DNA of 64,000 nucleotides from Ambrosia x helenae (lineage: Eukaryota; Streptophyta; Magnoliopsida; Asterales; Asteraceae). How positions within the stretch are numbered: the first letter of the stretch is position 1; the number at the start of each line of letters is the position of its first letter. The notes below the pieces were generated by a model. The model had not been told where the DNA came from. It searched no databases and saw nothing but the letters and a program-made list of their open reading frames with translations. A program made the position numbers and the translations under genes. Below are positions 48,204 through 59,711 of the stretch, piece after piece. The stretch covers positions 79,340,127 through 79,404,126 of the forward strand of contig CM061224.1 in the NCBI GenBank assembly GCA_030844895.1, given 5' to 3'.

Positions 48204-48263
48204 AGTGCCTAAAAATTTCGACCTGATTTGAGAAAACTTTTTTTAGATATTTTTGTTGGAAAA

Positions 48264-50023
48264 ATGATTAATTACATGGCCGTATGTAGAACGGATGAGG
48301 AGATCAAAGCTCTAGTCGAAGCTGAAAGAAAGCAACAACAATTACAGAGACAAAATTCTCAAGCTGACAACATTTGGGGATTTCCAATGACACCGAAACC
48401 AACTGATGAAATGGTACATGTTAACAAGTGTGTTAACAGAGAAGGTGTTCATAGGAATGTTGTATGTTTAGTCAAACAAATGAGACATGATGATTCCAGT
48501 GAATTGTTAAAGAGTAATTTGAGTTCTGATACGAGTTCAGAACAAAGTACATCAGAACAGAGTGATAGTTCAAATGGTGATGCAAAATCTGATAATGGTA
48601 ATAAATCAGATGATGAGGTAAGTGCTAGTTGTTCTAAATGTGTCAAGTTGAATTGTGAATTGATGACACTTTTTGAGGACAAACAGAAACTAGCAAATGA
48701 ACTAGAAAATTGTAAAAACCAAATTAAAGTTTTTGAAAAGAATGAAAAAGATTTATTAAATAAAATTGAATCTTTAAAGAAAGAAATGTTAGAAATGAAT
48801 AAAAGTGTTTCAAAGAATACTTCCACATCAGAATTGGAAATCACAACACCTGGCGTTGTTAATTCTGATTCTGAAGTGAAACAAATGTTTGAACAGAAAA
48901 CTGAAAATGTTGAAACAACTTCAGAATCTGATTCTGAAGAAAAACCCATATTCAGTTTTCCTGAAGGAGTTGAAGGTTCCTACATGTTGGAAGGACATGA
49001 CAAATTGATTTTCAACAAATATTTTCTAATTGAGAATATCGAACAATCTCTACTTAAATGTATTTTTGTTGATAATCTTGATTTGTTAAATCAATTTAGA
49101 AATCAATTTGATCATCTTCATTTTGAACTCAGTCCTAACCAACATGAGAAAAAGAGGATCAAAAGAAAAATGTTGAAAATAAGAATGGTCCTAAAGTAAA
49201 GGGATCAAAACCAAACAAATTGAAAGGAAATGATCAGATAAAAAATTCTTATCAAAAGAATTCAAGAAATTTTTCATCTAGATCATATGACTATTATGAT
49301 TATTCATATAACTCTCAATTTGATGGTTATTGGGGAAACAATTCACCACAGTATTCTCATGGTTATGTTGAATGGAGAAACTGTTTTGAATGTGGTGAAG
49401 TTGGACATATTGCTGCTCATTGTCCCTATTGGTATTGGGATGACGAGTATGCATGTGATTTTGAAGAGTATAGGTCTTGTTATAACTGCGGAGAGTGTGG
49501 GCATTTAGTTGCTTACTGTCCGTATGTTAAACAGAAAAAGACTGAAGTGAAATTTGCTAGAAATTCAGGCAATGTCAGAAAGCCTGTATCCCCAAAACCA
49601 ATCAAGAAGCAAAACGGGAAACAGGTTGTGTATGACAATCGTAACAAAATTGCTTTGAATAAAAATGGAGATTGTGGACGGGTTGCTGAGGTAAGGGGGA
49701 GTTCGAAGGCTAAGCCTAAGAATAACTCTAAACCTGGGTCTTCATCAGTTAAGTCTGAGAAGATTCCAAACAAAGTTCAGAAGCAGGTGTCAAACATGAA
49801 ACCTGAAAAGTCAAAAATCAAAACGATTTCAACAAAATCTAAAATAAACTCTAAACGTGTTTGGAAACCCAAATCACTATCTAAGTCTATAGCAATTTCT
49901 ACTTCAAATCAATCCATTGAAAAACCAATTGATTTTTCAAAAGGAGAATGGATTGATGTTCCGAGAATTGATGACCTTGGACGACCCATCATTGTGAAGG
50001 GATGGGTGCCTCTCTCATGCTAA
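48264..50023 (+). CDS. Copia gag of element E (one frameshift)
   Basis: The capsid/nucleocapsid precursor that would build the particle. ATG 48264 (MINYMAVCRTDEEIKALVEAERK) is chosen because it follows the leader and opens the frame. Ser/Asp-rich region (48490-48620), coiled coil (CVKLNCELMTLFEDKQKL to KKEMLEMNKSV, about 48640-48810), then SEPIF-type acidic part and a conserved region (FPEGVEGSYMLEGHDKLIF). At an A5 run (49148-49152) the frame moves to the one that continues to 50023. The second part has a Tyr/Ser/Asn-rich stretch and two zinc knuckles, CFECGEVGHIAAHC (49382-49423) and CYNCGECGHLVAYC (49478-49519), then a Lys/Ser-rich tail and GWVPLSC. About 586 codons in total. The shift may be a one-base indel, or less likely programmed. 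The typical N-terminal UBN2-like domain seen in element D gag (KKFKIHLEGMG) is missing. Confidence 0.85.
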
Positions 50024-51988
50024 TTGTTTAATAAGTGTGCAGATTGTTCTAGACAGACCTATTAGCTATTCTTTGATAAGTTGATAGTGGAGCATCTGTA
50101 TACACACTATTTATTGGAGAGGTGAAGGTCAAGGAAGGGTTATTGAAGAAGGAAAACATGATTTCAACAGAGAGGAGAGTGTTTGTAGTCTGTCTCCAAC
50201 CTGTGAAGCCGGAAAAAGTTGCAATCTCTTGCAATTGCTCTCAGGTGTTGGATTTCAATAACAGATACGACAAAATGGTTTGCTAATTGAAAAATCTTAA
50301 TGAGTCTAGTAATCTGAGTGGAAAATGGTTTTTAAAACTCAGTGGGTAAACCGCATCGGATATCATTTTATTTTGTTTTTCTTCAAAAGTTTAAAAATCC
50401 AAAAATATGCTTATTTTTAGATTTTTAGGGGAGAAAAATTTCAGAAAAAACAAAATAAAAAAATAAAAAAAAAATTAAAAAAAAAATCAAAAATGAGTTT
50501 TTCCTGGAGAAAAAGAGGAGATGATAGTACATCAGTGGATTGTCAGACTACTCTAAAAACAAAAATAATTTGATAAACATTGAGTAGCCACTACAATTAT
50601 ATATTGGTAGGCTTGAAATCAAAGTTTAAAGTTCAGCATGGTGATATAAATTTAAAATCAATAACTGATAATCATGTGGATCAACGTATCGTTGGCATAT
50701 GGTCTTAGTACCGAAATTTCGTTTGATAGATTGCCAAAATCGGAGGTTTCGGGTCGTTATATTGAAAGTTATCTGGGGATAGCTTAACTGATCTTTTTTC
50801 GTATTGATTTACGGACCTAGATCAGTCAGGGTATCTTATTAAAAGATCTTTAATGACAAAACCTTAAGTTACCGAATGAGGAACTTAACATGTGTGATGA
50901 TAATCAAAGATTATTTAATGCATCGTATCCAATCATTGATGCAAATCATGATTGATATTAGTCCTCACCCTGGTAGAGTGCACAAGTCGCTTTGAAGCAT
51001 TAATTTGCTGACCTGTCACCACTGTGCCTCATACCTTGTAACTAACAGATAACTACAGTATAATCACGCGTTACAATGAAACTTTGCGCAATTCTTGATA
51101 CGGGAATGTGTCGCGAATGCGGGGACCATAGATTTTTCAGTATCTAATATTACCATAATGTATCTAAAGTGCTGAGCAATGAATGATGATTTTGAGTTTA
51201 AGTGGACAAACATACTGGTAATGGTTGTAGAATGCTCAATGACAAAAACAGAAAATTGATCAAAAAGAGTTATGACTGACTGTTTCAATACTGATATGAT
51301 CCTCTTAACCGGAAAAATTCACAAAAATATGCTGAATTTACTTCTATGCAATTACATTGGAAAATTCAAAAAGATTTTTGGTGTGTTTTAGCTTAATGTT
51401 TGAAAAATCAAAAAAAAAAAATTTGTTTCAACTTTATTTTCGATAACCGATGTTGGGATACTGAATAAGAATGCTCAGATACTTAAAAGTTGAAAAAGTT
51501 TTCAAAATTTCAAGTTTCTGGTACATATTGAAAATGTTGTATAGTTCAGGGGGAGAACTATTGAGGGTCAAAAGGAATGTGAAGAGTACTTCCGAGATTT
51601 TTGTCGTGTCTAACGCCGGTTGTAGTTTGTGCAGTTTTTAGTAAATTTTTCTGCAGAATCAAATACAACAGGTGCACTATTCAAGATTCATCGACAAATT
51701 GTGTAACTGAACAAGACCCAAACCTGAACATCAAGATTACCAGAACAACAGAAGTTAGTAAGAGGTTAAAGAAAAGATGAAGATTGAAGAAGTCAAGATT
51801 ATCGTCTTTATTCATCTCTGGATCATCAAATGACAAAGCCAAGATTTCTTGAGTCTGTCTGAGATTTCAAAGCGTATTGGAAGAGATAGATAGGAACGTC
51901 GACACAAACGTGCATGAAAATGGAAAGTTTTCAATCAAGACTTGAAGAATTGATAACTTTCTGCTTTGGTACATCACTAGCTAGGTCC
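50024..51988 (+). other. Non-coding 3' region of element E with conserved block
   Basis: No coding sequence. 50690-51130 matches the post-pol block of element D (41600-42170, opposite orientation), and similarity goes on to about 51395. An A-rich stretch lies at 50440-50490. This block kept in a pol-less element suggests a cis role. Confidence 0.7.
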
Positions 51989-51999
51989 AAGGGGGAGAT
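51989..51999 (+). other. Polypurine tract of element E
   Basis: AAGGGGGAGAT directly before TGTTAG of the 3' LTR. Confidence 0.9.
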
Positions 52000-52670
52000 T
52001 GTTAGTGCATTATTCATGTATGTCCCTAGCTAGTGATCCGGTACAGAATGTCGAAGGTTCAGATAATCAGAAAACGACCAAGATTTAAACATGAAGTCAA
52101 TCCAATCAATAGTCGAGGGGGAGTTTGTAGATGCACGTATTGCGACTAGTGATTGGATCTACAATGTTAACATGTGTTAAAAAGTGCTGATTACATGTGT
52201 TAAAAAGTGCTGATGGGTTGAAAGTGGAAAAAGTGGGCGAAGGTGGAAATATAGTGGAAAAAGTGGGCGAATGAAGAATCATACTGGGCGAATGTGGAAA
52301 GATTCCACATTCGACCATCCACACTGGGCGAATGTGGAAAGTGTCCACATTCGCACCATGAAAAGTGGCGAACCTGCAGACTGTATAAATAGATTTTGAG
52401 TATTTGTGATGAAAAGAGAGTTATTAGTTGTGTGTGTTTTGAGGTCAGGTTCCAGGTTAGATTGAAAGTGTCTGTATTTGATCTAGATTAACTAAATTGT
52501 GATTGTAATCAAGTTTATGCAAAAGTTAATCTATGAAAAGCTTTGAAAATGATGTTGATTGTGTTTTGATTTGAGTTTCTATCAGTTTGTTCAAAGCTAG
52601 GGTTTCCGCACCTGGTTTTGTAACTTGTATGATCATCTAATCCTGTTTTAGTCAAAATCTTTCGCTTACA
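52000..52670 (+). repeat. 3' LTR of element E
   Basis: 671 bp. It differs from the 5' LTR mainly by a 40-bp duplication at about 52301-52340 (gattccacattcgaccatcc, then a second actgggcgaatgtggaaag). Confidence 0.95.
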
Positions 52671-52675
52671 ATTTT

Positions 52676-53976
52676 ATTAGAAATGTTGCACAGGATAAAT
52701 TTAAAGCAAAAAAAAAAATAAAAGAAAAGAAAAAACTAAACAAGTCTAACCACTCATCTCTCTCACTCGGCATAGAGACTTTTTTCGTATTCTTAATTTT
52801 TTTTCGTTAAGTGTGTGTGGTGTGGGGGTGAGGGTGGGGGTGGGGGCAGGGGGACTGGCGTGAAAGCTGTTTCACCCCACCTACAGCGCCCCCGAGCTTT
52901 GTTAAACTTTGCTCCCTTATTGTCTGAGGTAGTCTTCGTCAATCATAATCAATACCAATTTTTTTTTGATCGGCGAACAACTATGTGGCAACCACCCTTG
53001 CGGGGCGCCGTGCCCAAGATCGACATAATCAATACCAAATTAATCAAGATAATAGATGAACCTTATAAGAAAAAAAATATAACGTATTCATTATTTGTTA
53101 ATAGTATTATTTTATTACATCTAAAAAATCTTTTTGCTACCAATGGAGTGGTGATTCATTGACAAAGACAAAGCCTTTAAAAACACCTAGGTTGTGGAAG
53201 GTCTTGGGTTCAAGTCTCAAAGACTCTAGGATTAAAAAGGAAATTAGCTTTTCAAAAAAAAATCTTTTTGCTACAATCTTTTATATTTATGACTAGAATA
53301 TCTAAATCATCTTTAAAATTATTATAATTACGCTTTATAACTTTTATAATGGATAATATGTTTTTTATGTGTTTTACATTGTTTATTTGTGGATAATTGT
53401 TTAACTGAGTAGGATGATGATGATGATTTGTTTTTTAATTAGTTCCCTCCCCAAAACTCAAAACACATACCATTCAAAATTTTAGTCTTGCCGCTTTTCT
53501 CAAATTTCACAATAGAGTGATATCCCTTGCCTCCAACCGTCCACCCTATACCCTCAATTGGCATTCTATGTCTGCTCGACTCCTATCCAAACCCTGTAAT
53601 CAGGTCACCTTGCCTCTTTCTCAAATTTTAAAATAGAGTGATAGATATCTAGCGGACGGTCTTCGCCTATGATCAATTCCAACCACTACATCGCTGATGA
53701 ATCGCGGTTGAGAAAACAATGAACCATTGCTGCACTACCATATGACCGATCATTGTCGCTCGAATGATGGTCACTCGTCTCTAGTCCTCACTAAAGCACT
53801 GGGCAAGTTGTTTTCACTTCCATTAACCTTGTTTCAGTTAAAGTTAGGTTTTTTTTATTAAGGTATTGCATTTGGTTGTAAATTTTTGGGCAGATTAGTT
53901 TATGATGGAAGGCATATAATGTTAGGTGGTTTTCAAATGGGTTAATTTGTGAAAATTTAAATCCTCTTAAATTGGA
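52676..53976. other. CACTA interior; no gene
   Basis: Begins with gaaatgttgcac of the host CACTA element. GT-rich run at 52810-52855. A segment at 53140-53255 has a box B-like GGTTCAAGTCTC followed by a poly-A run (tttcaaaaaaaa) and may be a SINE fragment. No coding sequence recognised. Confidence 0.45.
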
Positions 53977-55168
53977 GACTGAATTACAAGTTTTGTCCTA
54001 TAGGTTTATACCCGATTGCAAAGAAAGTCCTTTAACTTTAAAATTGATTGGTTTTGTCCTTTATCTTTTAAAATCTTGCATGTTATGTCCTTTATGGCTA
54101 ACTGGTTAGTTTTCTCTGTTAAGTTTGGTCATGTGACCTGCACATGAGGGCATAATAGTAAAATCACCCTCTTATCTTCTTCCCCAATTTACACTCATAT
54201 TGTTTAAATAATACATTTCAAAAAAAATGTATAATTTATATATATAAAATCCCCCTCCTCATCTTTCTCAGCATCACCATTCACCACCACCACCTATACC
54301 CTACATTTAAGTCGCCGACCACCACCATCATCCCTTCCCTTCCATCAAAACCTAACCTCATATCTGACCTTTATTCTCCAACCCAGATCCTCGTCGGCCA
54401 GCCACCCCTGTCTCCTAAGTATGACATAGCCCAAAAAAACTATTGGTTACTGAATCAATTTCACAGTCTTGTAACAATTACCATAGCCTTTAACTACTGG
54501 AAATAAGATGAATGATTGTCAGAGCGCACCTTGACTGTTGGCAAAGATGGTGACGCCAGAAAAGATGGTTGCAGGGGGTTTGTGCTCATCGGAACGATGA
54601 TGGACTTTTGTGGGTTATGGTTTCGAGAAGCGGTGGTGCTAGTGGTTTAGAGCCAGTGGAATTAGGGCTAGCATTTGTGTGATGGTGTATTAGGAATTAG
54701 GGCGGTTGTGATTAGTTGTTTCTGTTGAGGAGAGAAAGGAAACTGAAACAGGAAAGGTTAGGCGGTGGATTGAAAACGGGAGGTGGTGGTGCATGTGTTG
54801 GTTGGTGGCTGGCTATAGAGAGAGAATGGGAATGTGAACTTAATTTATTTGGGATGATGGGATGAATTTTGTTTTGTGGTTTAACATGATTAATGTGAAT
54901 GTGAACTTAATTTATTTGAGGAAGAGATAAATGAGGAGGGTTATGTGATGGATGATTTGGGGAAGAAGATAAGATGGTGATTTTACTATTATGCCCTCAC
55001 GTGCAGGTCACATGACCAAACTTAATGGAGAAAATTAACCAAGTTAGCCATAAAGGACATAACATGCAAGATTTTAAAAGATAAAGGACAAAACCAATCA
55101 ATTTTAAAGTTAAAGGACATTCTTTGCAATCGGGCATAAACCTAAAGGACAAAACTTGTAATTCAGTC
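53977..55168. mobile_element. Mutator-like element with ~212-bp inverted repeats
   Basis: Both ends start GACTGAATTACAAGTTTTGTCC, and the inverted repeats (53977-54189 and 54957-55168) match closely over their whole length. Flanks TAAATTGGA (53968-53976) and TAAATTGGC (55169-55177) are a 9-bp duplication with one mismatch, the Mutator length. The interior (~770 bp) has no transposase. It holds a CCACCA-rich stretch and short gene-like pieces (54240-54420, 54530-54640). Within the repeats GTCCTTTA recurs about every 35-45 bases. Confidence 0.88.
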
Positions 55169-55197
55169 TAAATTGGCAAATTACATTAAAATTATCA

Positions 55198-55360
55198 CTC
55201 CTTTTCAGATTGCAAATCATAGTCTACTAAAAACAAACCCCTATCCCATTAGAGTCGAAACATGATAACCCGTTGGTCCCTGATCAGGATACGGATGGCT
55301 TCCGGGCGCCAAAGAGCCAAAGGTATAAAAACCAAGGGAACAAAGGCATGTTGATTTTTT
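55198..55360 (-). pseudogene. Fragment of the same LINE family (endonuclease C-terminus)
   Basis: Matches 13225-13390: acccgttgg(t/a)cc, gccaaagagccaaaggtat versus gccaatgagccaaaggtat, and cagattgcaaatc versus gaatagcaaatc. It corresponds to the part coding VFIPLAFDTFGSLAPEAT. Only ~55 codons remain, with no start or tail. It lies just right of the Mutator-like element. Confidence 0.8.
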
Positions 55361-57490
55361 TCTATTGATACATATGACTGGTAAATCTTATTTTCTATGT
55401 GATTAAATAATTAACTATCTTGCAGCCATAAATCCCAACTTTTTTGACAATTATAAACTTTATTTTTACCCAGGTAGTTGCTAAGATTCACGGTACATAT
55501 GGCTGGATTTTTACAATGACGTCAAGGAGTTGAATTTGTTAAATGTTTTATGAAGCTTTATCTAGCAGAGAGCTGACTATTTTAGGAAGTGAAAATTATT
55601 GTTGATTATTTCAGGCAGCAGGCAGATCAATCAGTTTTGGACCATTTTGATATTATGCATAGCATATAGAGTACCGATTATGATTATGACATGATTTTTG
55701 TTATTATTTATGGTGAAAATAGGAAAATTTATTTGTTGACATACATGAAGCTTTTAGATTATGGCAATTTCATTAATTGTTTGTGGGATGGAACCACCTT
55801 GATGATTATGCAGGTATAGAATACTATTAAAAGATCTATTGCAGTAGAGTCGTAATAATACTTATGCTAACTGTGGTGCATGTAAGTTCTTCCAATACCT
55901 ATTACAATTATGTTATTCTTTTCTTCTATTTGCTTCATGGTGCATTTTTACCTTTTGTATTTTGTTGGATGGAATGAGGTCTCACGACTCTCCTTAATTT
56001 AGAAAACGTAGAAGTTTAGATGTGAAACAGTGAATGTGTTAGATCCAAACTAAAAGAAAGTTGATGAATTTATAGTTTTACCAGGTTAGCACTCATGCTT
56101 TTGGTACTCTTCCTTTTAACAATTTAGAGGTTACCAGTACATCATGATTCATATTATTTCATTAATTTTTTTAGGAATTTGACCATTGCTAAGAGTGGGG
56201 TTTTGTTTAACTATTTATCTTTTTGGTTCATTGTATTTTATATATGTTGCGAGAAAAAAGAATTACATATCTGGATGATAATAGAGAATATTAGTAAAAA
56301 TATGAGATAAACGTGATCGTTATTATTTTTCTTTTTTGTATTGGAATGTTCATGGAAGTGTTAGCTTTGATTTCTTTATATGGAAAAACAAGGCACATTT
56401 ATTATTTTTAGTTTATTATTGTGCGCAAGGACCCGAAAAAAGACCTCACTTTGAAGTTTGCTTTAAGCCTTCAAAAACATTAAGCTGCTCCCTGTCTCTT
56501 TATTTTGCTTATGATTTGCTTTAAGCCTATAACGCATAAAACGATGGAAGATATAAAAGAAACAACATATTGGTGGGCGTCTAAGAGGTAAAAGATTGCA
56601 GGTTTGAACTTACAAAATTAGTGTAGTTTCAAGGGTGTAGACTATTTCTGTGGTATGTATAGTGTATGCATAGTGTAATCTAGGTGGAAGGTTGTGGTGT
56701 AAAGTGCATCCCACTGTTAGCTTCCGGCTGATTTGTGGTTTTTCTTGGGTTGGAAAAAATTGATTTGCTAAGCTGTTAAAAATATGCTTATTTTTTGTTG
56801 ATGTTTATGTTATCATGAGTACACAAAAATGTTGATCAAAACGGGGGATTGTTTAACTCAAATGTCTGAACATACAGGTAAAATGACTAAAGGACATGCA
56901 TTCGATAATACCTATGATGGCATGACATGGAAAATTGTAAATGTTAACTTCAATATCCCAACCACTTTCTTTGTGTTTGTAGTTAAACTAATTTTTAGTA
57001 TGGGTGGGGTGGTTATAATATTCTTTTATTCTTTTTTGAATAAATATCGAAGGAACAAATGGGGAACTACAAACCTCTAGAAGTTGAAACTGCTTTGGTA
57101 GCTCCTTTTATGGGTGTAATGAACAAAGTAAATGCTGGTTACCGTCAACTTTATGGAAAACATGCTATCAATAAATTCATAGCAAAATGTGGATGATGGC
57201 GATACATCATATATGATTCAGGGGCTTATTGGATCATTCAAAACAGGTGTTGAAGCTAAAAGTTCTAGTTGCTTGAAATACAGAAAAAGATTGAAGACAA
57301 ACGAGAAAACTTTGCAGCTACAACATAAAAGCTTGTGGGATAACTACTAGATAGAGATCGAGGAGTAGAATGTTTTCTTTTTCTTTTGTATTATAATTGG
57401 CACTTTATGTCAACTATACTGTTATTTGACACTTCTATGATTTGACTACAGTGATGTTTGTGTATTATTGTTTTGGCTTAATTGCAATTT
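55361..57490. other. CACTA interior; no gene recognised
   Basis: AT-rich. A frame at 56829-57080 has one hydrophobic stretch (FFVFVVKLIFSMGGVVIIFFYSF) but no homology I can name and no promoter. Short intron/exon-like pieces near 57060-57350 could be relics of a captured gene or transposase. Confidence 0.4.
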
Positions 57491-57499
57491 AAAGTTTTA

Positions 57500-57890
57500 T
57501 AGCAATTGAATTGATGTTACAAAGTTGCATTTGGGAGTAAAAAGGGTGCATTTGTTCTAAAAAAATCATAAAAATGTGCAGTTGTGTAAAAAAAAAGGTT
57601 GCATTAAGCATAAAAAAGTTGCATTTGACTAATAAAAAAGTTGCATGTTCAAGTTAAAAAGTTGCATTAGAATGTAAAAAGGTTGCATACTAAAAAAGTT
57701 GCTTTGAAATAGCAAATGCAACACTTTAAAAAAAGGTTGCGCTAGGTCTTTAAAAGGTTGCATTAGGTCTAATGCAACTTCGCCTAATGCAACCCTTGAC
57801 AAAAGGTTGCCTTAGGCCTAACGCAACCTTTTCAAAGCCTAATGCAACATTTTACCAGGGTTGCATTAGCTTCATTTTCTTGTAGTGTTG
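57500..57890. repeat. Subterminal repeat array of the 11-kb CACTA element
   Basis: At least 12 copies of (a)aggttgcatta or the reverse (taatgcaac). The left counterpart is at 46796-46975. Putative transposase binding sites by analogy with En/Spm. Confidence 0.7.
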
Positions 57891-57897
57891 CACTGAT

Positions 57898-59708
57898 TGA
57901 TTCACTCTATGTGCATTTGCCTGAGGATGAGAAAACTGAGAAGGTGACACTGGTTCATTTGTGATTATGTGATTTTCCAAAGGAATATCACTACCTTCTT
58001 TAGATTTCTCAACTTCAGTGTCCGAATCATTAGTCACTGCAATTACCCCCTCATCATTCAATCCGAGTATCGGTCTCACATCAGAATTTAGATCTCCAAT
58101 ACTTGGAGTATTAGATCCAGTATCTGATGCGGAGTCCGATTTTACTGAACTCTCCAGTGTTGTTGTGTTGAAATTGTGATTCTTAAACAACACAGGAGAA
58201 GGAACAGATTTGTAGTTTACACTACCGGATTGTGATGGTTCTTCAATGATGTGGTCAACAACATAAGCTATATGTTTATAGCTTTCTAACTTCTTATTGA
58301 CCTTTTCAGCATAACACTTACAGTGGCCATTTCCAATTTTGTGTTTTCAAGCTCATTAATGTAATTGTTAATGGCAAGTTGTTTTAATGCAAGGGTTTTC
58401 TTTAATTCAGAAATGTCCTTTTTGTACCCTTCAAGTGTTTTGTTGAATTCATGTGCATCCTTACGATAAGATTGAATGTTGATTTTAGCACTCTCAAGGT
58501 TAACCCTGAGTTGCTTATTTTCCTCAGTCAATCTATCGCAAGTACCACAGTATTTATCACTATTCATGTCAATTGTAGAATCAGAACTTACCGCTTCGGG
58601 TGGATCTGTCATAGCCATCAGTGTGAAATGAGCCTCCTTCCGAGCAAAGAACTTTGAGTAGTCAATCTTTGTGAAGCCATCATCCACAATGCACGATTTC
58701 CTCGTCATTAGAAAATCTACTTCGGCTAATAACTGATCAATCTCATCATCCAACGAATTAACACTCACTTCCGATTCAGCTTCACTTTCCGAATCGGAAT
58801 AGATAGATTCAGGTTCATCAGGAACTTCTGTAACAGAATCAATGATAGTTCCAGAAACCTTCTCATCAGAAATGTCTTCAACTTGCTCAACAACAGAAAC
58901 CTGAGAGTCATCAACTATCTCCTCGATCACCACCTCAGACACCTTCTCAGATTCCAAAACATCTTCAACTATCACCGGCTCCACTATATCCATCTCCTTA
59001 GCAAAACATGCTACATTCCCACTGGTAATCTCCTAAACTCCCAATTGCATAACAGTCCAATCATAACCCTCATCCTTCTGTATCACCAATGCCTGATTCT
59101 GGTTCTCAGTTTGAGGTTGGCTATTTGGTGTAGAAATAGGAATCATGGTTCTGGTTGGGACATTTGGAGTTTGAGTTTGAGTTTGGTTGGATGTAGGTGT
59201 TTGTCTAGTAGAGGTATTTTGTGAGGTGTTTTGTCGGTTTTGGAAACTGTTTTGTTGTGGATAGGTGTTGTTGTTTTGGCTTTGATAGGTAACCTAATTC
59301 TGTGACTAACGATTTTGATAGTTCGAATTAAAAGGGTTTTTGTTACCTTGCTGCATCGGTTGTGTACACTCTTATTTGAAGTGACCTCGAGTACCACAGT
59401 TGAAACATGTAACCTTGGCTTTGTTGAAGCCATATGTGGTATTCGGTGAGGTAGCTAGATCAGTTCTGCCTGTTTTCTCGATAAACTCTGTAGCCCTTCT
59501 CATCACGCTAGCAAACGCCCATTGAATATCTATCAATTCCATCTCCTCCTTATCAATTTGGGCATAATCTTCATTAGGCAGATTATTATTCCCGATCTGA
59601 CTCGCCACAAGTCCGTTATAAGATGCAACCATTGCTGAAACCAAAGCAATGTGTTGTAGAGCTAATTCAACTATAACATTGTTCATGTTGGAAGTTTCCA
59701 ACACGACC
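57898..59708 (-). pseudogene. Copia gag, middle part (between the two CACTA elements)
   Basis: From 59708 downward: LETSNMNNVIVELALQHIALVSAMVASYN, then the first zinc knuckle CFNCGTRGHFK.EC (59409-59368, a stop inside), then a Gln/Asn/Thr/Pro-rich linker with stops. After that comes a Glu/Asp/Ser/Val-rich stretch (58993-58780) and SKFFARKEAHFTLMAMTD. A coiled coil follows (LTEENKQLRVNLESAKINIQ to INNYINELENTKLEMA, 58530-58320). The last piece (58193-57898) is Ser/Asp-rich and runs into the CACTA insertion. Layout and coiled coil parallel the gag of element E. Confidence 0.82.
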
Positions 59709-59711
59709 GGA

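Larger units (their letters stand above)
46996..52670 (+). mobile_element. Gag-only Copia element (element E), recent insertion
   Basis: LTRs 46996-47626 and 52000-52670 are near-identical, flanked by ATTTT on both sides (46991-46995 and 52671-52675). PBS, gag, the conserved non-coding block and PPT are present. Protease, integrase, RT and RNase H are wholly absent between 50023 and 51988. Its gag and non-coding block are related to the large Copia element D, a plausible type of helper. Apart from one frameshift in gag it looks intact, so it is among the youngest insertions here. Confidence 0.92.
46777..57897. mobile_element. CACTA-type element (11.1 kb), inserted in Copia gag
   Basis: Ends CACTACTAGAAAAC and TTTTCTTGTAGTG are inverted CACTA termini. 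Subterminal zones (46790-46985 and 57500-57890) hold many copies of aggttgcattag or its complement, as CACTA transposases require arrays of short binding sites. Flanks are ctttt and ttgca, so the duplication is TT, or TTT/TTG with one change. CACTA elements usually make 3 bp. The element carries a Copia element (46996-52670), a Mutator-like element (53977-55168) and a LINE fragment. Without those it is about 4.3 kb, and I find no transposase, so it is non-autonomous. Confidence 0.82.

Noticed and set aside
48449..48949. Minus-strand open frame of 166 codons
   Set aside because: It is the reverse of the low-complexity Ser/Glu-rich and coiled-coil part of gag.
56829..57080. Small membrane protein
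   Set aside because: One hydrophobic stretch in AT-rich DNA inside a CACTA element, with no homology or promoter.
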